Positions 1 through 8,749 of a stretch of DNA of 64,000 bases are shown piece after piece. Every line of letters begins with the position of its first letter. Position 1 is the first letter of the stretch. The DNA comes from Diphasiastrum complanatum (Eukaryota > Streptophyta > Lycopodiopsida > Lycopodiales > Lycopodiaceae). The stretch spans positions 66,995,459 to 67,059,458 of the forward strand of contig CM055097.1 in the NCBI GenBank assembly GCA_029204225.1. Direction: 5' to 3'. Both the position numbers and the translations under genes were made by a program. Under the pieces are notes generated by a model. That model ran no database searches. It was given only the letters and a program-made list of their open reading frames with translations, and was not told where the DNA came from.

Positions 1-1060
1 TACCAATTTTGATCCTCCTGACTACCAAATCAGGTTCTTTTATACTTAGTGTCTCATTTTTATTTTAAACTCTACCAAATTGCTATCATTGAGACTTATC
101 GTGTCCTTATTTTACACATAAAACTATCAAATTTGGTACTTTTTTCTTTAACTTTTTTTTTGTTTGCAGTTTGTATACAGTCCATTTTGAACTTTTTGGT
201 ACCATTTTAGCGTTGTTACACCAATTGGTAGAATCTAATTAAGCATTAGTTAGTACCAATTTTACAAAATTTGTACTATTTTTGTAATGTCTACGAGTTC
301 GTGAAACTTTTGAGTACCATAGATTGGTACTATTGGAACCTATCGTGTAACAATTTTGATCCTCTAGACTACCAATTAAGGTTCTGGTACTTTCTACATG
401 TTTGGTACTTTGGTGCCATACGAAGCCTTGGTACTTTGGTACTACGTGTATATGATCTTCTGCCATGGGTATGGTAGTCACCTTTTGGTACTTTCTGCCA
501 TTCTGGTACTTTGATACTATAAGAAGCTTTTAAATAGCTCTTCGACGTGCTATGTGCTTTGGTAATTGTACTATGCAGCAACAGAAGAAATTTGATGAGA
601 ATTTTATTGCAATGTGCAAAAAGATATTGTAATGTTAAATGTTGGCGAAATACTCGAGTACCAAAGCTTTCTGAAACTCTATAGTACCAATGCATCTTTC
701 AATTGGTGGCCAAATGTGGCTCTATATATACAATAAGTGGGAGCTCGTGGTACTTTTTTCTTGGGATTTTTAGTCACGTATCGCTTCTCTGTACACCCCG
801 TTTGCTCTCTCATCATCTTGTCTGCCTAGGCGTGCACAAGAGTGATACTACATCCATATATATCGCTTTTGTGTGCCACTACCTCCTTCTTCCACCCTCG
901 CACAAGATCGATACATCTGTACATATCGCACCTCCGCGAGCCTAGAAAGCCTCCTCTGACCACTTTTAGTATAACCTCACACAGAACCGATACAAGTCGC
1001 ATGTCTAGGGTCAAACAGAACCGGAGGGATTTTTTATCTCCTGGTACTGTGTCCATGAGA
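1..1060. repeat. AT-rich region with dispersed GGTAC motif
   Basis: About 15 copies of GGTAC or its complement GTACC are scattered through the first kilobase, mostly as TTTGGTACT. Two diverged units are visible: bases 1-120 and about 345-480 share a block around GATCCTC..GACTACCAA followed by a TTATCGTGT/CTATCGTGT stretch. This suggests a degenerate repeat of roughly 350 bp. Short ORFs here are low-complexity and match nothing I know. Bases 781-1090 hold no recognisable gene. Confidence 0.5.
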
Positions 1061-1137
1061 GCTCCTATTGTGAATCATGTTGGGTTTCTATTATTCTGAT
1101 ACCAAATCGTTGGATTTCTATTACTCTAATACTAGCT

Positions 1138-2090
1138 TGTTGGGTTTGAAATGCAGAATGATTATAGAAAACTCAACACGCAAATTATAATAGGATCTTT
1201 ACCAAACAATAGATTCAAACTATTACTTAAATCGACAGGAGAAATATCTTATAGGTGTTGAAGACAACTATGAAGGGAGCAAAATAGTTAGGCATCTAAG
1301 AAAACCATGATTCCTTCGAGATTAGATATCCCGAGTGAGTTGTGGAGTGAATATCAGTGAGTGAGAGAAATTATCAGAAAGCATTCATAGTAGAACACAC
1401 ATAAAAAAATAGAGAATCTGAATTAAGCTATTGTGAATACAACTATCAGATCACGATCCTGTTTCCGAGAATGGTTCACAGTAATAGTGCACAATGTGTT
1501 GTGATCTTACTAAGCTAGTTACAGATTGAACACTATCTCTACTTCTTGAATTACTTTCACTCTCTCTAAAAATCTCTGATCCTATGGAATCAGATAATTC
1601 TGATACAATGGAGTTCATAGAGGAACTTTGAATCACGCATACACTAATTGACTCTTTCCTCTTACATCATCATGTTTTCATAGTGTGTTGTCATTATGTA
1701 TATATACATGCAACAATTATAAAAACTGTGTGGGCAACAAGCATGAAATAATGCAGTTAGCGCAAAGTATTGAAATGAAATGTGACGTCTGTGTCGGATA
1801 AGGTAGAGGAAGAGCTTCATTTTGAATGGTAACAATTGATGATCATCGAAGATGTCGAGCAAGACGAGTTGTCTGGCTCACCCTTGAGAAGATGTCGATG
1901 TCGACGAAGTCGATTCGGTAAAGTCGATAATGTGGACTTCGACGAAGTCAATCCTACTTCTGCTTCAAGTTGAGGTATTACACAAACTGTTTGACTTATG
2001 CGAGTAAGACTGAATGTCATTGTAAAGAGATAATATCTACGTAGTATACTGGTACTTAGGGGTGAGTCAGAGTGAAGATTAACTCCAACA
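1138..2090 (-). repeat. LTR (3' LTR of minus-strand copia element)
   Basis: This 953-bp repeat has TG..CA ends and is collinear with 2813-3786. Shared landmarks include CTTCGAGATTAGATATCCC, a run of TCGA-rich sequence near 1850-1960 and the terminal CAGAGTGAAGATTAACTCC. The two copies differ at many positions, more than the LTR pairs of elements B and C, so this is an older insertion. Confidence 0.8.
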
Positions 2091-2148
2091 CTCCCCCTTA
2101 AGCTTAACTCCTAGGATCCTGAAATGTGACATCATTGATTGTGTAACA

Positions 2149-2677
2149 TTAAGTATTGTTTGGTTCTTCTTCTCTGCTACTCCATTCTGTTGTGGTGTGT
2201 GTAGTTGGTGGTGAATTGATGATAAATGCCGCATGATGATAAGAAGTCAGACATTTCGTCTGACAGGAACTCTCCACCACTGTCTGTATGCAGGGTCTTG
2301 AGTCTTTGACCAATCGTGTCTCAACAAAAATTTTGAATTCTTTGAAATGGTTGAATGCCTCGAAAGAGACGAGTCCACACATCTGTTGTTTCATGTAGAC
2401 CAGAAAGTCTCTCTCATGCTTCTTTGGAGCTGGAACAATTTGTTACATGAACTATTTGTGAATCTTTAAGATTCAGAGATACAATGGCAAGAGCTTTGCC
2501 ATCCTTAGCTTTCCAGGTGGTCAGCATGTCAAGTTCAGTCGGCTTGGTTGTTGAACTGTTGATGTATCCCTAGAGTTCTTTTTCAGTGAGTATCATCTTC
2601 ATCTTGAATTTCCACATGTAGAAGTCATCACCATTGAAATTATTAATCAAGTGGATTTCTGAAGATGTACCTTCCAT
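2149..2677 (-). pseudogene. copia gag head joined to integrase fragment
   Basis: On the minus strand an ATG at 2677 opens a short Gag-like sequence containing NNFNGDDFYMWKFKM, the usual N-terminal FxGxNFxxWK motif of copia Gag. It ends at 2570. After a gap, 2394-2149 encodes in shifting frames FNHFKEFKIFVET and then a CIQTVVE / INSPPTTHTTTEW stretch, recognisable as the integrase core segment before the conserved PQQNGVAER region. Protease, most of integrase, reverse transcriptase and RNase H are missing. It cannot encode a working protein. Confidence 0.7.
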
Positions 2678-2740
2678 GATGAATGATCTAAAAACTTGTA
2701 AAATAGTCTTGAATAGTAATAATTGTTTGGAACGATGGCT

Positions 2741-2812
2741 TTGACACCAACTTGTTGGGTTTCTACTGTTCTGATACCAACTCATTGGATTTGTATTGCT
2801 TTGATACCAGCT
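2741..2812 (-). repeat. Primer-binding edge repeated at 30-bp period
   Basis: The motif TTGATACCAG/CTGATACCAA/TTGACACCAA recurs at 2741, 2771 and 2801, exactly 30 bp apart. Each copy is followed by a variant of CTTGTTGGGTTT, which imitates the LTR edge. The copy at 2798-2809 is the one in primer-binding position. The same spacing appears beside the other LTR at 1096 and 1126. Confidence 0.75.
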
Positions 2813-3786
2813 TGTTGGGCTTGAAATGCGAAATGATTATAGAAAACTCAACATGCAAATTATAACAGGATCTTTACCAAACAATAGATTCAAACTATTA
2901 CTTAGATTGACAGGAGGAATATCTTGAAAGTGTCAAAGACAACCATGAAGAGAGCAAAACAGTTACATGTCTAAGACAAGCATGCTTCCTTCGAGATTAG
3001 ATATCCCAAGTGAGTTGTGGAGTGAATATCAGTGAGTGAGAGAGAAATTATCAGAATGCATTCATAGTGGAACAGACATAAGAAAGTCAAAATTTGAATT
3101 AAGTTGTTGTGAATGCAACTATCATATCACGATCTTGTGCCCGAGAATGATTCACAGTAACAGCGCACAATGTGTTGTGATCTTACTAAGCTAGTTACAG
3201 ATTGAATACTATCTCTAGTTCTTGAATTACTTTCATTCTCTCTAAAATCCCTAATCCTATGGAATCATATAATTCTGATACAATGGAGTTCACAAAGGAA
3301 CTCTGAATCTCGCTTATACTAATTGACACTTTTCTCTTACATCATCATGTATTCATAGTGTGTTGCCATTATGTATATATACATGCGACAGTTATAAAAA
3401 CTGTGTGGGCAACAAGCGTGAAGTAATGCAATTACTGCAAAGAATTGAAATGAACTGTGACATGGTCTGTGTCGAATAGGACAGAAGAAGAGCTCCATTT
3501 TGAATGGTAAAAGTTGAAGATATCGATCAAGTCGAGTCGACTAGCTCGCCCTTGAGAAGATGTCGATGTCGATGGAATTGATGTTAGAATGTCTAGAAGT
3601 CGAGTCGGTGAAGTCGATGAAGTGGACTTCGACGAAATCAATCATGCTTCTGCTTCAAGTCGATGTATTACACAGGTTGTTCGACTTATGCGAGTAAGAC
3701 TACATGTCATTGTAGAGAGAGAATACTAACTTACTGGTGCTTAAAAATCGAATTCGGGTGAGTCAGAGTGAAGATTAACTCCAACA
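2813..3786 (-). repeat. LTR (5' LTR of minus-strand copia element)
   Basis: This 974-bp copy has TG..CA ends and is homologous to 1138-2090. In the minus orientation it precedes the primer-binding site, so it is the 5' LTR. It is followed on the plus side by AATCCACCATGG, with no duplication of the bases left of the other LTR. Confidence 0.8.
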
Positions 3787-4012
3787 AATCCACCATGGCA
3801 GACCAGGCGTAACAGGAGCATGTGGCTCTCTGGAATTAAGAAATATCAGAGATCCACTGAACTCCTGATACCAAGAGCCCCTTTTTTATAGAACTGTCTG
3901 TGAGATCACAAGAGATAATCTGTACAATTTTGTTAAGTTCACACCTGCAACACTACAATGCTTGCATGAGTCCACAGAGGATTATTTGAGCCTTTTTTTT
4001 TAAGATTCATTT

Positions 4013-5560
4013 TTGTTGTGGGTCACCATAATGCCCAACGATTTTCAGATTTTGTATAGAATTAAGGATAGATACTATAGACTTCACAAGGGTGAACCCT
4101 CTACTCCTAGGGACGAACCATTAACAAGATTAACCTTCTCACAGAGAGGCCTCACAAGCAACAAGCCCCTAAACGAGGTAAGAAAATCTCTGCTGATGCA
4201 CCAAAAAAGGTATGACACATGGACCTCCAACATTTCTCTTTTGGAGGTGATGCCATTGTAAATACTAAGGCCTTAGATATTGTGGTCAACTCAGCCACAA
4301 AAATTTTGGACAATCCTCCTATTAGCCCCTCTATTGTGAATACTACTACTCTCCCCCCTCCTCCCACTACTCCTCTCTCCCCTCTATATACTTGGATTTT
4401 GAAGATTATCTAAAATTTAAGAGAGAGATATCAGATGCAATAGATAATATCGGCATGCCAATTCTCTTCAAAATAGAAGAAATTGGTTTTAGTCTTAACT
4501 TTAGGATCTCTGATTGTATTCAGATGAAGGATAGAAGGGCTTCGATTAGCAAACAAGTTATAGAGGCGGGTCTCCCTCTCCTACAATTTGATATTGCGAG
4601 GGATTCAATAAAACAAGTCTGTTTTCTCAGCAATTTTTTTCTGGAGGCCATCAAGGACGACACCGACACTTTTGCACGTTGTCTCCTTGGTGGATGCTCA
4701 CCAACTATGAAGATGTTGGTGATGCCATATCATATCAAGTATGTCTTTTTCTCTACTTGTTTGTATGGTTAAGTTTACTTGTAATCACTGTATCATATAT
4801 CTGATGGAATGCTTCTTTCTTTTTGAAGTGATCATTGGATATTGACTATTGTCTCTATAAATATAACAATAATTAATGTAATAAATCTTTTTTGTGTGAA
4901 AATGAATTCTGCCGGTCATACACACAAAGATTTTGACTCGTTGTTGCCAGCAGTTTGTAAATACTTTCCATTAGATAATGCCATGGTAGGGGATTGTGAA
5001 ATTGTTAGCATTGAGGTTATTATTGAACACTTCCTACGTATTTTTTCTTATGATCTTTTTTTAGTGTCAGTTTCTTCCTCCCTGGCAAAATGACTCATCT
5101 AATCAGTTGAAAGTGTTGCAGACTCCCCAACAAAACAACTCATTTAGTTGTGCATAGTGTATACTCTACAATGCAAAGCTATTTTTTGAGTGGTACAATA
5201 TTCAGGAGGATGTTGATATTTCGAAGGTGAGGTCTTTAGTTTTCTTTTTCATGAAGTGTTTATCATAAATCTTCATCTAATATATGATATATTTTATTGC
5301 AGTTTGCCCTCCGTGATTATACAGCTGGCGAAGTGTACAAGTTTCGACAGGAGCTCATCCTCAGCATATTGGCCAGGGCAACAGCTGGACCAAAGACTCT
5401 TCTAGGGCCATCTAAGCCAGATGATATACGTATTCAAAATGAGGCTGGAAAATTTGTAAATACCCAAGCTGAAAAGATAGTTTCTTGCTTTCCATTTATA
5501 ATGAAACTGAAGTGTTCAAGTAGAATTTCATTGTGCATTAAGATCAGCTCTTGTCTGATA
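4013..5560 (+). pseudogene. GHTH-motif ORF cluster, DUF7869-like (tentative)
   Basis: Several plus-strand ORFs follow each other: 4013-4261, 4392-4772, 4842-5093 and 5297-5563. Codons near 4902-4960 read NSAGHTHKDFDSLL. A GHTHxDxD motif of this kind is what I recall from large RNase-H-like, transposon-associated proteins (DUF7869-type) of plants, algae and animals. The 4392 ORF (126 aa) has a charged start, DFEDYLKFKREISDAID, and no family I can name. The 5297 ORF opens FALRDYTAGEVYKFRQ. The pieces could be exons, since GT and AG dinucleotides lie near their edges, or parts of one decayed frame. Without an alignment I cannot place splice sites. Function unknown; transposon origin is an inference from one motif. 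Confidence 0.35.
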
Positions 5561-6036
5561 TAACTTAAGCTCCAATGATCCTCCACTTCAATCATAGTTA
5601 GCATATCTTCATTATTGAAAATGTGGACTTCTTTTTTATTTGTGTGGCCATCCATTTGAAGGTCTTGATCTAGTGGCATCCAGGTCCCACTTATTCGTTT
5701 CCATCTCTGGTATCTGAATGTAAGACTAAGCATTTGTCTCCCAATACAATAACAGAATATCATAGAAGATTTGTTAATCCTACATTCAATATCTCCAATT
5801 GTCTTGCAATCCAAACCCACATCCATCAGATTTGAAAGAGTGTCATCTGGCACATCCTTACAAACAAATAATGTTAGTGTTCTACGAATATTTGCATTTG
5901 AAAAGAAATCAACGAATACATATGAGGACATAAATTTTGACACTATACTATCAAGTGCAAGCCATTCATCACTTCCAAAATGTGGAAGTGTGATACATAT
6001 CTGAAATGTACTTAGACTCCTTGAAGAATATACCAC
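5434..6036 (-). CDS. Hypothetical 200-residue ORF
   Basis: This is an uninterrupted 200-codon minus-strand ORF in AT-rich DNA, starting MVYSSRSLSTFQ and ending TNFPASF. It overlaps the last 130 bases of the plus-strand cluster on the other strand, so both cannot be intact genes. The composition is not low-complexity: it has a mixed Trp, Asp and Glu content, e.g. RYQRWKRISGTWMPLDQDLQ. I see no signal peptide, membrane span or known motif. It could be an exon or a remnant of a mobile element. I do not recognise the product. Confidence 0.3.
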   Translation of the reverse strand: MVYSSRSLSTFQICITLPHFGSDEWLALDSIVSKFMSSYVFVDFFSNANIRRTLTLFVCKDVPDDTLSNLMDVGLDCKTIGDIECRINKSSMIFCYCIGRQMLSLTFRYQRWKRISGTWMPLDQDLQMDGHTNKKEVHIFNNEDMLTMIEVEDHWSLSYIRQELILMHNEILLEHFSFIINGKQETIFSAWVFTNFPASF

Positions 6037-6095
6037 TATTTGCTAGCTCTTCAGAAGTTCTTCCTCTGTAATTTTCCAATATCTAAATGAATCGA

Positions 6096-6166
6096 TAAAT
6101 TATTTTTGGAGCTCATTGGCAATTTCAAGCCAGTTCACTATGTACATTGAGTTTTTGTGATCCAGC
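6096..6166 (+). repeat. Fragment of element-A-type copia LTR
   Basis: About 70 bp around TTGGAGCTCATTGGCAAT and GTACATTGAGTTTTTGTG match positions 14868-14937 inside the 5' LTR of element A with few differences. Neither end of the LTR is present, so this is an isolated fragment. Confidence 0.65.
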
Positions 6167-6169
6167 CAA

Positions 6170-7313
6170 GTTTGGGAGTTGACTAACATTCTAGCCTACA
6201 GCTAGTTACACCTGGTTACAGCTGGCAACAATGAAAGTACGTCGTAAACAATAATAAGTAATACAACTATCATATGCACTCATAGAGAGGATGTCCTTCA
6301 TTTCAATAACTACATGTTGGAAAAACTTTTGATATATTAAATATTTCTATTAAAACAAATGCAACATTACATAATGAGTTAACTACATGGATCAATGATC
6401 CATTTTTTCATCAAATTTCTAAACTAGAAATAAGAGCAAAGGTGATGATACCTGCAAATTTGGATATTTTAAATGGCATAGTCAATAGAATTATACCCAA
6501 TAGAATCAAAAAAAATTATGTTTGACATTACAAATCAATTGGCAAGCATGGGTACAACAAACTAAAATCTCATCTTGTAAATTCAAAGGCATATTGGAAT
6601 TTGAAGAGATGTTATTATTATTTGCATGACATGTTTGCTTTTCTATTGAAAGTATCTTTCAAGTATATTTGCTACTTCAACTTTTGCTTTGCTTTTCTAG
6701 TGTATGTTCTATAAAGTCTTTTTTATATTTGATGAGATCTAGATACTATTCGAGATTGAAATCTAATGATCACTTTTGTGGATTGCTACCTCAAAAACAT
6801 ACCCAAGTACAATGCAAGAATATTGAAACACAAATAACATAGAAAATGCCATCATTAAGACAAATGGAGCAATAGCTTTAGTTGAAGCAAACTTACCACT
6901 TCCTAGGGCATCCTGTCTTATGTGCTATCATCAGTCATGTGCTATCATCCTGTCTTATGTGCTATCATCACTCATGTGTCACGTTTGACTTTGGCACCCT
7001 CTTCAGTTTTGGGTATAACGTTCTCTCTCTAGGTGGCCTTCAAATTAGGCAGCTAAATGTCAAAACATGTATAACGTGTAGCATTTCCAAGAAAATCAAA
7101 ATCTTCCAAGTGAAAATCTCAATAAACGCTACAAGTTGTATGCATTGTTCACATTAGAAATCATGATGATGCTTTGTGTTACTTTTGTTACTCTCTCGCA
7201 TTAGAAATCATTATGCTTTGTGTTACTTTTCTTAGTGTCTCATTGCAATCAATTTGACATACATTGTCAACTCATTTCAAAAATTCAGGATTTGGTGGAA
7301 GATGATCGATCAC
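6170..7313. other. Intergenic, nothing recognised
   Basis: This is AT-rich sequence upstream of the lipase gene. It holds only short ORFs and a local duplication of CTATCATCACTCATGTG-like sequence (about 6920-6980). ATTAGAAATCAT..GCTTTGTGTTACTTTT occurs twice (7153 and 7200). I found no conserved coding motif. Confidence 0.5.

Positions 7314-7346
<33 letters not shown>
7314..7346. repeat. (AT)n microsatellite
   Basis: A pure AT dinucleotide run is followed by GTATGTATGTATG. A second short AT run (7445-7462) lies directly against the first ATG of the lipase ORF and may supply TATA-like sequence, although it is too close to be the promoter if that ATG is used. Confidence 0.9.
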
Positions 7347-7358
<12 letters not shown>

Positions 7359-7460
7359 GATGAGGTCTTAACCTCAATTCAAAGCTACTTTGTGTTTGTG
7401 TTTGTGTGACTGAAAACCTTCCTTTTTGTGTGGCTGAAAACCTGATATATATATATATAT

Positions 7461-8636
7461 ATGTGTATATGTAAAGGGGCGAAGCTCCTAGCTGCTATGG
7501 CTATGGCTATGGCTGTAGTGATGGATCGTTGTTTGCTCCCTCCCACATGGACACTGTCAGTGCTGCTTCTTCTTTCTTCATGCCTTTGGCAGCAGCTTCT
7601 GCTTGTCTCGCCATTCCCTTCTGCTGGATGGGACTGGATCACCACCTTGGATCGTCTGGATGGCTCAGAGTTTCGGCAAATCGCATGGCCGCTTGCTCAA
7701 ATCTCTGCCAATGCCTATAGCTATCCCAAGCAGGAGGCCGTTGAGGGATGGACTATGGCATCGCAGGTTTTGCCCCTTGCGCCGCTTCATGGTGGCGCTC
7801 ACGCTGTGGTTTATGAAGAACAAGCAGAAGCAGAAGAAGGTAGGGTTCATGAAGGAGCAGCCGCACAGACAGGCGAGGGTAAGAGAGTGGTTTTGGCATT
7901 CAGAGGAACGGCCAGCATTGCGGACGTGTGTGTGGACCTCATCTTGTTCGGGGAAGAAGACTTCATTTTCCCTATCCCTAAAGATTGCTCTAAGTTTGGC
8001 AATGAAACTCTTGATTATTTCTCACAGGCGCTTAACTATACCAGAAAAGTCATGGATGCATATCCCGACTCCCCGTTGCTATTGTCAGGCCATAGCCTGG
8101 GAGCTTCTTTGGCTATCTTGGTCTCTGCAGCGCTTTCTGACTTTCGCCTGCTTCCTGTAGTAGCCTTTAGCGCTCCGGGTCCAAAAAACATTCTGGATAA
8201 ATATTCGTTACAGCTTAAAGCAGAAAAGCAGCATAAAGTGTTTGTCATATCGGATGAGTGGGATGAGGTTATAAGAATCCTCTGGGAGAAACAGGTAGGG
8301 ACTTTTTGTTATTACGAAACTAAGAAACCTGTAGCCTGTCAAACTTGCTTCTGGAGAAAACCCGCACCGTCCTTGAGAAGACACACGTTGGATGACGTGA
8401 AGCCTTTTCTGATGCCAAAGCTTTTCAACGAGCCCTTGAACTCACGCAGCACTGTTACAACAAATAAATTGGAACATTTTCCTCCAGACATGCTGGTGAA
8501 TTCTCAATCTCCAAGTCGTGCGTGTCTTGACTGCTTCTTCAAGACGCATCAACTAAAGCACGTCATGGACTTGGTTGCCGCTGGCAGACAACCCGTCTGT
8601 TTCCATTTTCAAAGTATTTCTGCTATGGAAATATGA
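7461..8636 (+). CDS. Class-3-type lipase, alpha/beta hydrolase, intronless
   Basis: Predicted serine esterase or lipase acting on acyl esters. The longest frame is 391 residues. Met13 (7497) opens the MAMAMAVVMDRC stretch, and Met1 sits in the AT repeat, so Met13 or Met21 may be the real start. Residues 29-50 are strongly hydrophobic (SVLLLLSSCLW), read as a signal peptide or anchor. FRGT at 147-150 is the usual strand and turn near the oxyanion hole of Lipase_3 proteins. GHSLGAS at 210-216 is the nucleophile elbow, with Ser212. DEWDE at 265-269 could give the acid (D265 or D268), and H308 in RRHTLDDV could be the catalytic histidine. These last assignments are inferred by order. Cysteines at the C-terminal side (CQTCFW, CLDC) may form disulfides. 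GHSLGA together with DEWDE recalls the autophagic ATG15-like lipases, but I cannot prove orthology. The frame is complete and unbroken, which supports a living gene. Confidence 0.85.
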   Translation: MCICKGAKLLAAMAMAMAVVMDRCLLPPTWTLSVLLLLSSCLWQQLLLVSPFPSAGWDWITTLDRLDGSEFRQIAWPLAQISANAYSYPKQEAVEGWTMASQVLPLAPLHGGAHAVVYEEQAEAEEGRVHEGAAAQTGEGKRVVLAFRGTASIADVCVDLILFGEEDFIFPIPKDCSKFGNETLDYFSQALNYTRKVMDAYPDSPLLLSGHSLGASLAILVSAALSDFRLLPVVAFSAPGPKNILDKYSLQLKAEKQHKVFVISDEWDEVIRILWEKQVGTFCYYETKKPVACQTCFWRKPAPSLRRHTLDDVKPFLMPKLFNEPLNSRSTVTTNKLEHFPPDMLVNSQSPSRACLDCFFKTHQLKHVMDLVAAGRQPVCFHFQSISAMEI

Positions 8637-8742
8637 AAGAAATAACAACACATCTGAAGGTATGTCACTGTGAGAACTCACTAGGGATTCAAGGAATCTT
8701 CCAACTTCAATTTGAGGTGGTTTTCTGGAGGCTGTCCTGTGC

Positions 8743-8748
8743 AATAAA
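8743..8748 (+). terminator. Possible polyadenylation signal AATAAA
   Basis: AATAAA lies 107 bases after the lipase stop codon in GTGCAATAAACCCT, a normal distance for a plant 3' UTR. No transcript evidence is available. Confidence 0.4.
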
Positions 8749-8749
8749 C

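Larger units (their letters stand above)
1138..3786 (-). mobile_element. Ty1/copia deletion derivative with two LTRs
   Basis: Two related direct repeats (1138-2090 and 2813-3786), both starting TGTTGGG and ending CTCCAACA, flank only 722 bp of internal sequence. Read on the minus strand, the internal part begins with a site complementary to initiator tRNA-Met (TGGTATCAAAGC, 2798-2809) three bases from the LTR. It ends with a purine tract AAGGGGGAG directly against the other LTR. Between them remain only the start of gag and a piece of integrase, so most of the element is deleted. The flanks give no matching 5-bp target duplication. Sequence left of the left LTR (1077-1137) resembles the primer-site end of the internal region, which suggests a tandem or recombined array. 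Confidence 0.8.

Noticed and set aside
1138-3786. Host target duplication around the first copia element
   Set aside because: The bases beside the two LTRs (TAGCT and AATCC) do not match, so no duplication can be claimed.
7529-8160. Additional plus-strand ORFs (63 and 185 codons) inside the lipase region
   Set aside because: They overlap the lipase frame in other phases and lack any motif. The lipase frame alone carries FRGT, GHSLGAS and the candidate acid and histidine.
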